A DNA stretch of 64,000 nucleotides from NCBI GenBank assembly GCA_027186245.1, contig CP114481.1:20429501-20493500 (forward strand). The letters run 5' to 3'. This document shows, one piece after another, positions 11,157 through 24,600 of the stretch. This DNA comes from Coriaria nepalensis. Its lineage: Eukaryota > Streptophyta > Magnoliopsida > Cucurbitales > Coriariaceae. The first letter of the stretch is position 1. Every line of letters begins with the position of its first letter. Both the position numbers and the translations under genes were made by a program. Below the pieces are notes generated by a model. That model was given only the letters and a program-made list of their open reading frames with translations. It did not search any database and was not told the origin of the DNA.

Positions 11157-11585
11157 GCAATTGGAGCGAATACTATTTTCGCATTTCAAACACGACTATC
11201 GCGCATAGCTTGCATATGATTTTTCGAAGGCAAGTATAAATTTGTTTAATCTTAGAGTCATCATCTCAATGACTCTTTGAAAGTCACTAATTCATTTGAA
11301 AGTAATTAAAATGAATTATATTTTCGCACTTCGAACCTGACTTTCGTACATAACTTGCTAATGATCATTTAAGGACAAGTATGCGTTTGTTTTATTTGAT
11401 ATTCATGTCAATGAGTCTTTTCAAGTAACTGATTTATTTGAAAACAATTCAAATGAATTCTATTTTAACACTTCAAACACTACTTTCGCGCATCACTTCC
11501 TAATGATCTTTTTAAGACAAGTATGCATTTGATTTATAATATATTTATTTCAATGAGTCTTTTCAAGACAATAAATCATTTGGAA
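11157..11585 (+). repeat. First type 2 A unit
   Basis: This unit differs from neighbours in many linked positions: CGACTATCGC, TATGATTTTTCGAAGGC, TATAAATTTGTTTAATC, the 8-bp A stem, GAATTATATTTTCGC in B, GGACAAG, TTTGATATTC, GTAACTGATT and the CTTCCTAATG form of C. The whole haplotype recurs at 12,873 and 17,163 and, with changes, near 24.9, 25.7 and 28.7 kb. The clustering of linked differences suggests that a diverged lineage was brought into the array as a block and then spread. Confidence 0.85.
11254..11276. other. A-specific inverted repeat, strengthened type 2 form
   Basis: AGAGTCAT (11254-11261), loop CATCTCA, ATGACTCT (11269-11276): perfect 8-bp arms. Relative to type 1 (AGTGTCAT and ATGACTTT) one substitution in each arm restores pairing and makes the stem continuous. 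This form recurs in every type 2 A unit in the right half of the array. Mixed forms exist, for example near 22,405, where only the right arm has changed. Confidence 0.85.
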
Positions 11586-12872
11586 GCCATTGGAGAGAAT
11601 ATTATTTTCACATTTCAAACACCACTTTCGCGTATAGCTTGCATATTATTTTTTGAACGCAAGTATGAATTTGTTTTATTTTAGTGTCATTATCTCAATG
11701 ACTTTTTGAAAGTCACTAATTCATTTGAAAGCTATTAAAATGAATTCTTTTTTCGCACTTCGAACCCGACTTTCGTACATAACTTGCTAATGATCATTTA
11801 AGGGGAAGTATGCGTTTGTTTTATTTGAGATTCATGTCAATGAGTCTTTTCAAGTCACTAATGCATTTGAAAAAAATTCAAATGAATTCTATTTTTACAC
11901 TTTAAACACTACTTTCGCGGATCACTTGTTGATAATCTTTTTGAGACAAGTATGCATTTGATTTATCATATATTTATTACAATGAGTCTTTTCAATACAA
12001 TAAATCATTTGGAAGCCATTGGAGTGAATACTATTTTCACATTTCAAACACGACTTTCGCGCATAGCTTGCATATTATTTTTTGAACGCAAGTATGAATT
12101 TGTTTTATTTTAGTGTCATTATCTCAATAACTTTTTGAAAGTCACTAATTCATTTGAAAGCCATTAAAATGAATTCTATTTTCGCACTTCGAAACCGACT
12201 TTCGTACATAACTTGCTAATGATCATTTAAGGGCAAATATGCGTTTGTTTTATTTGAGATTCATATCAATGAGTCTTTTCAAGACACTAATGCATTTGAA
12301 AAAAATTCAAATGAATTCTTTTTTTACATTTCAAACACTACTTTCGCGGATCACTTGTTGATGATCTTTTTAAGACAAGTATGCTTTTGATTTATCATAT
12401 ATTTATTTCAATGAGTCTTTTCAAGACAATAAATCATTTGGAAGCCATTGGAGCAAATACTATTTTCACATTTCAAACACGACTTTCGCGCATAGCTTGC
12501 ATATTATTTTTTGAACGCAAGTATGAATTTGTTTTATTTTAGTGTCATTAATTCAATGACTTTTTGAAAGTCACGAATTCATTTGAAAGCAATTAAAATG
12601 AATTCTATTTTCGCACTTCGAACCAGAAGTTCGTACATAACTTGCTAATGATCATTTAAGGGCAAGTATGCATTTGTTTTATTTGAGATTCATGTCAATG
12701 AGTCTTTTCAAGACACTAATGCATTTGAAAAAAATTCAAATGAATTCTTTTTTTACATTTCAAACACTACTTTCGCGGATCACTTGTTGATGATCTTTTT
12801 AAGACAAGTATGCATTTGATTTATCTTATATTTATTTCAATGAGTCTTTTCAAGACAATAAATCATTTAGGA

Positions 12873-13301
12873 GCAATTGGAGCGAATACTATTTTCGCAT
12901 TTCAAACACGACTATCGCGCATAGCTTGCATATGATTTTTCGAAGGCAAGTATAAATTTGTTTAATCTTAGAGTCATCATCTCAATGACTCTTTGAAAGT
13001 CACTAATTCATTTGAAAGTAATTAAAATGAATTATATTTTCGCACTTCGAACCTGACTTTCGTACATAACTTGCTAATGATCATTTAAGGACAAGTATGC
13101 GTTTGTTTTATTTGATATTCATGTCAATGAGTCTTTTCAAGTAACTGATTTATTTGAAAACAATTCAAATGAATTCTATTTTAACACTTCAAACACTACT
13201 TTCGCGCATCACTTCCTAATGATCTTTTTAAGACAAGTATGCATTTGATTTATAATATATTTATTTCAATGAGTCTTTTCAAGACAATAAATCATTTGGA
13301 A
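12873..13301 (+). repeat. Second copy of the type 2 A unit
   Basis: It shares the full set of linked variants of the unit at 11,157, exactly 1,716 bp (4 units) away. The next copy is 4,290 bp further on, at 17,163. It begins the copy-1 part of the 10-unit duplication. Confidence 0.85.
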
Positions 13302-16300
13302 GCCATTGGAGAGAATACTATTTTCACATTTCAAACACCACTTTCGCGTATAGCTTGCATATTATTTTTTGAACGCAAGTATGAATTTGTTTTATTTTAG
13401 TGTCATTATCTCAATGACTTTTTGAAAGTCACTAATTCATTTGAAAGCTATTAAAATGAATTCTTTTTTCGCACTTCGAACCCGACTTTCGTACATAACT
13501 TGCTAATGATCATTTAAGGGGAAGTATGCGTTTGTTTTATTTGAGATTCATGTCAACGAGTCTTTTCAAGTCACTAATGCATTTGAAAAAAATTCAAATG
13601 AATTCTATTTTTACACTTTAAACACTACTTTCGCGGATCACTTGTTGATAATCTTTTTAAGACAAGTATGCATTTGATTTATCATATATTTATTACAATG
13701 AGTCTTTTCAATACAATAAATCATTTGGAAGCCATTGGAGTGAATACTATTTTCACATTTCAAACACGACTTTCGCGCATAGCTTGCATATTATTTTTTG
13801 AACGCAAGTATGAATTTGTTTTATTTTAGTGTCATTATCTCAATAACTTTTTGAAAGTCACTAATTCATTTGAAAGCCATTAAAATGAATTCTATTTTCG
13901 CACTTCGAAACCGACTTTCGTACATAACTTGCTAATGATCATTTAAGGGCAAGTATGCGTTTGTTTTATTTGAGATTCATGTCAATGAGTCTTTTCAAGA
14001 CACTAATGCATTTGAAAAAAATTCAAATGAATTCTATTTTTACACTTTAAACACTACTTTCGCGAATCACTTGTTGATAATCTTTTTAAGACAAGTATGC
14101 ATTTGATTTATCATATATTTATTTCAATGAGTCTTTTCAAGACAACAAATCATTTGGAAGTAATTGGAGCGAATACTATTTTCGCATTTCAAACACGACT
14201 TTCGCGCATAGCTTGCATATTATTTTTTGAACGCAAGTATGAATTTGTTTTATTTTAGTCTCATTAATTCAATGACTTTTTGAAAGTCACGAATTCATTT
14301 GAAAGCAATTAAAATGAATTCTATTTTCGCACTTCGAACCAGAAGTTCGTACATAACTTGCTAATGATCATTTAAGGGCAAGTATGCATTTGTTTTATTT
14401 GAGATTCATGTCAATGAGTCTTTTCAAGTCACTAATGCATTTGAAAAAAATTCAAATGAATTCTATTTTTACATTTCAAACACTACTTTCGCGGATCACT
14501 TGTTGATGATCTTTTTAAGACAAGTATGCATTTGATTTATCATATATTTATTTCAATGAGTCTTTTCAAGACAATAAATCATTTGGAAGCCATTGGAGCG
14601 AATACTATTTTCACATTTCAAACACGACTTTCGCGCATAGCTTGCATATTATTTTTTGAACGCAAGTATGAATTTGTTTTATTTTAGTGTCATTATCTCA
14701 ATAACTTTTTGAAAGTCACTAATTCATTTGAAAGCCATTAAAATGAATTCTATTTTCGCACTTCGAACCCGACTTTCGTACATAACTTGCTAATGATCAT
14801 TTAAGGGCAAGTATGCGTTTGTTTTATTTGAGATTCATGTCAATGAGTGTTTTCAAGACACTAATGCATTTGAAAAAAATTCAAATGAATTCTTTTTTGA
14901 CATTTCAAACACTACTTTCGCGGATCACTTGTTGATGATCTTTTTAAGACAAGTATGCTTTTGATTTATCATATATTTATTTCAATGAGTCTTTTCAAGA
15001 CAATAAATCATTTGGAAGCCATTGGAGCGAATACTATTTTCACATTTCAAACATGACTTTCGCGCATAGCTTGCATATTATTTTTTGAACGCAAGTATGA
15101 ATTTGTTTTATTTTAGTCTCATTAATTCAATGACTTTTTGAAAGTCACGAATTCATTTGAAAGCAATTAAAATGAATTCTATTTTCGCACTTCGAACCAG
15201 AAGTTCGTACATAACTTGCTAATGATCATTTAAGGGCAAGTATGCATTTGTTTTATTTGAGATTCATGTCAATGAGTCTTTTCAAGTCACTAATGCATTT
15301 GAAAAAAATTCAAATGAATTCTATTTTTACATTTCAAACACTACTTTCGCGGATCACTTGTTGATGATCTTTTTAAGACAAGTATGCATTTGATTTATCA
15401 TATATTTATTTCAATGAGTCTTTTCAAGACAATAAATCATTTGGAAGCCATTGGAGCGAATACTATTTTCACATTTCAAACACGACTTTCGCGCATAGCT
15501 TGCATATTATTTTTTGAACGCAAGTATGAATTTGTTTTATTTTAGTGTCATTATCTCAATAACTTTTTGAAAGTCACTAATTCATTTGAAAGCCATTAAA
15601 ATGAATTCTATTTTCGCACTTCGAACCCGACTTTCGTACATAACTTGCTAATGATCATTTAAGGGCAAGTATGCGTTTGTTTTATTTGAGATTCATGTCA
15701 ATGAGTGTTTTCAAGACACTAATGCATTTGAAAAAAATTCAAATGAATTCTTTTTTGACATTTCAAACACTACTTTCGCGGATCACTTGTTGATGATCTT
15801 TTTAAGACAAGTATGCTTTTGATTTATCATATATTTATTTCAATGAGTCTTTTCAAGACAATAAATCATTTGGAAGCCATTGGAGCGAATACTATTTTCA
15901 CATTTCAAACACGACTTTCGCGCATAGTTTGCATATTATTTTTTTAACGCAAGTATGAATTTGTTTTATTTTAGTGTCATTATCTCAATGACTTTTTGAA
16001 AGTCACTAATTCATTTGAAAGCTATTAAAATGAATTCTATTTTCGCACTTCGAACCCTACTTTCGTACATAACTTGCTAATGATCATTTAAGGGCAAGTA
16101 TGCGTTTGTTTTATTTGAGATTCATGTCAATGAGTCTTTTCAAGACACTAATGCATTTGAAAAAAATTCAAATGAATTCTTTTTTTACATTTCAAACACT
16201 ACTTTCGCGAATCACTTGTTGATGATCTTTTTAAGACAAGTATGCTTTTGATTTATCATATATTTATTTCAATGAGTCTTTTCAAGACAATAAATCATTT

Positions 16301-17162
16301 GGAAGCCATTGGAGCAAATACTATTTTCACATTTCAAACACGACTTTCGCGCATAGCTTGCATATTATTTTTTGAACGCAAGTATGAATTTGTTTTATTT
16401 TAGTGTCATTAATTCAATGACTTTTTGAAAGTCACGAATTCATTTGAAAGCAATTAAAATGAATTCTATTTTCGCACTTCGAACCCGACTGTCGTACATA
16501 ACTTGCTAATGATCATTTAAGGGCAAGTATGCATTTGTTTTATTTGAGATTCATGTCAATGAGTCTTTTCAAGTCACTAATGCATTTGAAAAAAATTCAA
16601 ATGAATTCTATTTTTACATTTCAAACACTACTTTCGCGGATCACTTGTTGATGATCTTTTTAAGACAAGTATGCATTTCATTTATCATATATTGATTTCA
16701 ATGAGTCTTTTCAAGACAATAAATCATTTGGAAGCCATTGGAGCGAATACTATTTTCACATTTCAAACACCACTTTCGCGTATAGCTTGCATATTATTTT
16801 TTGAACGCAAGTATGAATTTGTTTTATTTTAGTGTCATTATCTCAATGACTTTTTGAAAGTCACTAATTCATTTGAAAGCTATTAAAATGAATTCTATTT
16901 TCGCACTTCGAACCCGACTTTCGTACATAACTTGCTAATCATCATTTAAAGGCAAGTATGCGTTTGTTTTATTTGAGATTCATGTCAATGAGTCTTTTCA
17001 AGACACTAATGCATTTGAAAAAAATTCAAATGAATTCTTTTTTTACATTTCAAACACTACTTTCGCGGATCACTTGTTGATGATCTTTTTAAGACAAGTA
17101 TGCATTTGATTTATCTTATATTTATTTCAATGAGTCTTTTAAAGACAATAAATCATTTAGGA

Positions 17163-17591
17163 GCAATTGGAGCGAATACTATTTTCGCATTTCAAACACG
17201 ACTATCGCACATAGCTTGCATATGATTTTTCGAAGGCAAGTATAAATTTGTTTAATCTTAGAGTCATCATCTCAATGACTCTTTGAAAGTCACTAATTCA
17301 TTTGAAAGTAATTAAAATGAATTATATTTTCGCACTTCGAACCTGACTTTCGTACATAACTTGGTAATGATCATTTAAGGACAAGTATGCGTTTGTTTTA
17401 TTTGATATTCATGTCAATGAGTCTTTTCAAGTAACTGATTTATTTGTAAACAATTCAAATGAATTCTATTTTAACAATTCAAACACTACTTTCGCGCATC
17501 ACTTCCTAATGATCTTTTTAAGACAAGTATGCATTTGATTTATAATATATTTATTTCAATGAGTCTTTTCAAGACAATAAATCATTTGGAA
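17163..17591 (+). repeat. Third copy of the type 2 A unit
   Basis: It has the same haplotype, with a few private changes: CGCACATAG in A, CTTGGTAATG in B and TTTGTAAACAATTC at the B/C junction. It heads copy 2 of the 4,290-bp duplication. Private differences are few, so the duplication is young relative to the split between A types. Confidence 0.85.
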
Positions 17592-20500
17592 GCCATTGGA
17601 GAGAATACTATTTTCACATTTCAAACACCACTTTCGCGTATAGCTTGCATATTATTTTTTGAACGCAAGTATGAATTTGTTTTATTTTAGTGTCATTATC
17701 TCAATGACTTTTTCAAAGTCACTAATTCATTTCAAAGCTATTAAAATGAATTCTTTTTTCGCACTTCGAACCCGACTTTCGTACATAACTTGCTAATGAT
17801 CATTTAAGGGGAAGTATGCGTTTGTTTTATTTGAGATTCATGTCAATGAGTCTTTTCAAGTCACTAATGCATTTGAAAAAAATTCAAATGAATTCTATTT
17901 TTACACTTTAAACACTACTTTCGCGGATCACTTGTTGATAATCTTTTTAAGACAAGTATGCATTTGATTTATCATATATTTATTACAATGAGTCTTTTCA
18001 ATACAATAAATCATTTGGAAGCCATTGGAGTGAATACTATTTTCACATTTCAAACACGACTTTCGCGCATAGCTTGCATATTATTTTTTGAACGCAAGTA
18101 TGAATTTGTTTTATTTTAGTGTCATTATCTCAATAACTTTTTGAAAGTCACTAATTCATTTGAAAGCCATTAAAATGAATTCTATTTTCGCACTTCGAAA
18201 CCGACTTTCGTACATAACTTGCTAATGATCATTTAAGGGCAAGTATGCGTTTGTTTTATTTGAGATTCATATCAATGAGTCTTTTCAAGACACTAATGCA
18301 TTTGAAAAAAATTCAAATGAATTCTTTTTTTACATTTCAAACACTACTTTCGCGGATCACTTGTTGATGATCTTTTTAAGACAAGTATGCTTTTGATTTA
18401 TCATATATTTATTTCAATGAGTCTTTTCAAGACAATAAATCATTTGGAAGCCATTGGAGCGAATACTATTTTCACATTTCAAACACGACTTTCGCGCATA
18501 GCTTGCATATTATTTTTTGAACGCAAGTATGAATTTGTTTTATTTTAGTCTCATTAATTCAATGACTTTTTGAAAGTCACGAATTCATTTGAAAGCAATT
18601 AAAATGAATTCTATTTTCGCACTTCGAACCAGAAGTTCGTACATAACTTGCTAATGATCATTTAAGGGCAAGTATGCATTTGTTTTATTTGAGATTCATG
18701 TCAATGAGTCTTTTCAAGTCACTAATGCATTTGAAAAAAATTCAAATGAATTCTATTTTTACATTTCAAACACTACTTTCGCGGATCACTTGTTGATGAT
18801 ATTTTTAAGACAAGTATGCATTTGATTTATCATATATTTATTTCAATGAGTCTTTTCAAGACAATAAATCATTTGGAAGCCATTGGAGCGAATACTATTT
18901 TCACATTTCAAACACGACTTTCGCGCATAGCTTGCATATTATTTTTTGAACGCAAGTATGAATTTGTTTTATTTTAGTGTCATTATCTCAATAACTTTTT
19001 GAAAGTCACTAATTCATTTGAAAGCCATTAAAATGAATTCTATTTTCGCACTTCGAACCCGACCTTCGTACATAACTTGCTAATGATCATTTAAGGGCAA
19101 GTATGCGTTTGTTTTATTTGAGATTCATGTCAATGAGTGTTTTCAAGACACTAATGCATTTGAAAAAAATTCAAATGAATTCTTTTTTGACATTTCAAAC
19201 ACTACTTTCGCGGATCACTTGTTGATGATCTTTTTAAGACAAGTATGCTTTTGATTTATCATATATTTATTTCAATGAGTCTTTTCAAGACAATAAATCA
19301 TTTGGAAGCCATTGGAGCGAATACTATTTTCACATTTCAAACACGACTTTCGCGCATAGTTTGCATATTATTTTTTTAACGCAAGTATGAATTTGTTTTA
19401 TTTTAGTGTCATTATCTCAATGACTTTTTGAAAGTCACTAATTCATTTGAAAGCTATTAAAATGAATTCTATTTTCGCACTTCGAACCCTACTTTCGTAC
19501 ATAACTTGCTAATGATCATTTAAGGGCAAGTATGCGTTTGTTTTATTTGAGATTCATGTCAATGAGTCTTTTCAAGACACTAATGCATTTGAAAAAAATT
19601 CAAATGAATTCTGTTTTTACACTTTAAACACTACTTTCGCGAATCACTTGTTGATAATCTTTTTAAGACAAGTATGCATTTGATTTATCATATATTTATT
19701 TCAATGAGTCTTTTCAAGACAACAAATCATTTGGAAGTAATTGGAGCGAATACTATTTTCGCATTTCAAACACGACTTTCGCGCATAGCTTGCATATTAT
19801 TTTTTGAACGCAAGTATGAATTTGTTTTATTTTAGTGTCATTAATTCAATGACTTTTTGAAAGTCACGAATTCATTTGAAAGCAATTAAAATGAATTCTA
19901 TTTTCGCACTTCGAACCCGACTGTCGTACATAACTTGCTAATGATCATTTGAGGGCAAGTCTGCATTTGTTTTATTTGAAATTCATGTCAATGAGTCTTT
20001 TCAAGACACTAATGCATTTGAAAAAAATTCAAATGAATTCTATTTTTACATTTCAAACACTACTTTCGCGGATCACTTGTTCATGATCTTTTTAAGACAA
20101 GTATGCATTTGATTTATCATATATTGATTTCAATGAGTCTTTTCAAGACAATAAATCATTTGGAAGTCATTGGAGCGAATACTATTTTCACATTTCAAAC
20201 ACGACTTTCGCGCATAGCTTGCATATTATTTTTTGAACGCAAGTATGAATTTGTTTTATTTTAGTGTCATTAATTCAATGACTTTTTGAAAGTCACGAAT
20301 TCATTTGAAAGCTATTAAAATGAATTCTATTTTCGCACTTCGAACCCTACTTTCGTACATAACATGCTAATGATCATTTAAGGGCAAGTATGCGTTTGTT
20401 TTATTTGAGATTCATGTCAATGAGTCTTTTCAAGACACTAATGCATTTGAAAAAAATTCAAATGAATTCTATTTTTACACTTTAAACACTACTTTCGCGA

Positions 20501-21640
20501 ATCACTTGTTGATAATCTTTTTAAGACAAGTATGCATTTGATTTATCATATATTTATTTCAATGAGTCTTTTCAAGACAACAAATCATTTGGAAGTAATT
20601 GGAGCGAATACTATTTTCGCATTTCAAACACGACTTTCGCGCATAGCTTGCATATTATTTTTTGAACGCAAGTATGAATTTGTTTTATTTTAGTGTCATT
20701 AATTCAATGACTTTTTGAAAGTCACGAATTCATTTGAAAGCAATTAAAATGAATTCTATTTTCGCACTTCGAACCCGACTGTCGTACATAACTTGCTAAT
20801 GATCATTTGAGGGCAAGTCTGCATTTGTTTTATTTGAAATTCATGTCAATGAGTCTTTTCAAGACAGTAATGCATTTGAAAAAAATTCAAATGAATTCTA
20901 TTTTTACATTTCAAACACTACTTTCGCGGATCACTTGTTCATGATCTTTTTAAGACAAGTATGCATTTGATTTATCATATATTGATTTCAATGAGTCTTT
21001 TCAAGACAATAAATCATTTGGAAGTCATTGGAGCGAATACTATTTTCACATTTCAAACACGACTTTCGCGCATAGCTTGCATATTATTTTTTGAACGCAA
21101 GTATGAATTTGTTTTATTTTAGTGTCATTATCTCAATAACTTTTTGAAAGTCACTAATTCATTTGAAAGCAATTAAAATGAATTCTATTTTCGCACTTCG
21201 AACCCGACTTTCGTACATAACTTGCTAATGATCATTTCAGGGCAAGTATGCGTTTGTTTTATTTGAGATTCATGTCAATGAGTGTTTTCAAGACACAAAT
21301 GCATTTGAAAAAAATTCAAACGAATTCTTTTTTTACATTTCAAACACTACTTTCGCGGATCACTTGTTGATGATCTTTTTAAGACAAGTATGCATTTGAT
21401 TTATCATATATTGATTTCAATGAGTCTTTTCAAGACAATAAATCATTTGGAAGTCATTGGAGCGAATACTATTTTCACATTTCAAACACGACTTTCGCTC
21501 ATAGCTTGCATATTATTTTTTGAACGCAAGTATGAATTTGTTTTATTTTAGTGTCATTATCTCAATAACTTTTTGAAAGTCACTAATTCATTTGAAAGCA
21601 AATAAAATGAATTCTATTTTCGCACTTCGAACCCGACATT

Positions 21641-24600
21641 CGTACAGAACTTGCTAATGATCATTTAAGGACAAGTATGCGTTTGTTTTATTTGATATTC
21701 ATGTCAATGAGTCTTTTCAAGTAACTAATTTATTTGAAAACATTTCAAATGAATTCTATTTTAACACTTCAAACACTACTTTCGCGCATCACTTGCTAAT
21801 GATCTTTTTAAGACAAGTATGCATTTGATTTATCATATATTTATTTCAATGAGTCTTTTCAATACAATAAATCATTTGGAAGCCATTGGAGCGAATACTA
21901 TTTCCGCATTTCAAACACGACTTTCGCGCATAGCTCGCATATTATTTTTTGAACGCAAGTATGAATTTGTTTTATTTTAGTGTCATTAATTCAATGACTT
22001 TTTGAAAGTCACGAATTCATTTTAAAGCAATTAAAATGAATTCTATTTTCGCACTTCGAACCAGACTTTCGTACATAACTTGCTAATTATCATTTAAGGG
22101 CAAGTATGCATTTGTTTTATTTGAGATTCATGTCAATGAGTCTTTTCAAGTCACTAATGCATTTGAAAAAAATTCAAATGAATTCTATTTTTACACTTTA
22201 AACACTACTTTCGCGGATCACTTGTTGATAATCTTTTTAAGACAAGTATGCATTTGATTTATCATATATTTATTTCAATGAGTCTTTTCAAGACAATAAG
22301 TCATTTGGAAGCAATTGGAGCGAATACTATTTACGCATTGCAAACCCTACTTTCGCGCATAGCTTGCATATTATTTTTTGAACGCAAGTATGAATTTGTT
22401 TAATATTAGTGTCATCATCTCAATGACTCTTTGAAAGTCACTAATTCATTTGAAAGCAATTAAAATGAATTCTATTTTCGCACTTCGAACCCGACTTTCG
22501 TACATAACTTGCTAATGATCATTTAAGGGCAAGTATGCATTTGTTTTATTTGAGATTCATGAGAATGAGTCTTTTCAAGTCACTAATGCATTTGAAAAAA
22601 ATTCAAATGAATTCTATTTTTACACATTAAACACTACTTTCGCGGATCACCTGTTGGTAATCTTTTTAAGACAAGTATGCATTTGATTTATCATATATTT
22701 ATTTCGATGAGTCTTTTCGATACAATAAATCATTTGGAAGCAATTGGAGCGAATACTATTTTCGCATTTCAAACACGACTTTCGCGCATAGCTTGCAAAT
22801 TATTTTTCGAATGCAAGTATGAATTCGTTTAATATTAGAGTCATCATCTCAATGACTCTTTGAAAGTCACTAATTCATTTGAACACAATTAAAATGAATT
22901 CTATTTTCGCAGTTCGAACCCGACTTTCATACATAATTTGCTAATGATCATTTAAGGGCAAGTATGCGTTTGTTTTATTTGAGATTCATGTCAATGAGTC
23001 TTTTCAAGTCATTAATGCAATTGAAGAAAATTCAAATGAATTTTATTTTTACACTTTAAACACTACTTTTGTGGATCACTTGTTGATGATCTTTTTAAGA
23101 CAAGTATGCATTTTATTTATCTTATATTTATTTCAATGAGTCTTTTCAATACAATAAATCATTTGGAAGTCATTGGAGCGACTACTATTTTCGCATTTCA
23201 AACACGACTTTCGCGCATAGCTTGCATATTATTTTTTGAACGCAAGTATGAATTTGTTTTATTTTAGTGTCATTAATTCAATGACTTTTTGAAAGTCACG
23301 AATTCATTTGAAAGCAATTAAACTGAATTCTATTTTCGCACTTCGAACCAGACTTTCGTACATAACTTGCTAATGATCATTTAAGGGCAGTTATGCATTT
23401 GTTTTATTTGAGATTCATGTCAATGAGTCTTTTCAAGTCACTAATGCATTTGAAAAAAATTCAAATGAATTCTACTTTTACACTTTAAACACTACTTTTG
23501 CGGATCACTTGTTGATAATCTTTTTAAGACAAGTATGCATTTGATTTATCATATATTTGTTTCAATGAGTCTTTTCAAGACAATAAGTCTTTTGGAAGCC
23601 ATTGGAGTGAATACTTTTTTCGCATTTCAGACACGACTTTCGCGCATAGCTTGCATATTATTTTTTGAACGCAAGTATGAATTTGTTTTATTTTAGTGTC
23701 ATTAATTCAATGACTTTTTGAAAGTCACGAATTCATTTTAAAGCAATTAAAATGAATTCTATTTTCGCACTTCGAACCAGACTTTCGTACATAACTTGCT
23801 AATTATCATTTAAGGGCAAGTATGCATTTGTTTTATTTGAGATTCATGTCAATGAGTCTTTTCAAGTCACTAATGCATTTGAAAAAAATTCAAATGAATT
23901 CTATTTTTACACTTTAAACACTACTTTCGCGGATCACTTGTTGATAATCTTTTTAAGACAAGTATGCATTTGATTTATCATATATTTATTTCAATGAGTC
24001 TTTTCAAGACAATAAGTCATTTGGAAGCAATTAGAGCGAATACTATTTACGCATTGCAAACCCTACTTTCGCGCATAGCTTGCATATTATTTTTTGAACG
24101 CAAGTATGAATTTGTTTAATATTAGTGTCATCATCTCAATGACTCTTTGAAAGTCACTAATTCATTTGAAAGTAATTAAAATGAATTCTATTTTCGCACT
24201 TCGAACCCGACTTTCGTACATAACTTGCTAATGATCATTTAAGGACAGGTATGCGTTTGTTTTATTTGATATTCATGTCAATGAGTCTTTTCAAGTAACT
24301 AATTTATTTGAAAACAATTCAAATGAATTCTATTTTAACACTTCAAACACTACTTTCGCGCATCACTTCCTAATGATCTTTTTAAGACAAGTATGCATTT
24401 GATTTATCTTATATTTATTTCAATGAGTCTTTTCAATACAATACAGCATTTGCAAGCCATTGGAGTGAATACTATTTTCGCATTTCAAACACGACTTTCG
24501 CGCATAGCTTGCATATTATTTTTTGAACGCAAGTATGAATTTGTTTTATTTTAGTGTCGTTATCTCAATGACTTATTGAAAGTAACTAATTCATTTGAAA

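Larger units (their letters stand above)
11151..21640 (+). repeat. Array domain 2: type 2 A units appear; 10-unit duplication
   Basis: Three near-identical type 2 units start at 11,157, 12,873 and 17,163, offsets of 4 and 10 units. Flanking markers show that about 12.7-16.6 kb and 17.0-20.0 kb are copies with a 4,290-bp offset. The offset falls to 3,432 bp after the markers near 15.9/19.35 kb because copy 1 has an 858-bp tandem duplication (about 14.58-15.43 and 15.44-16.3 kb) represented once in copy 2. Another 858-bp tandem pair lies near 19.5-21.2 kb. The CACCACTTTCG form of A is last seen near 17.63 kb. No non-repeat sequence is present. Confidence 0.85.
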
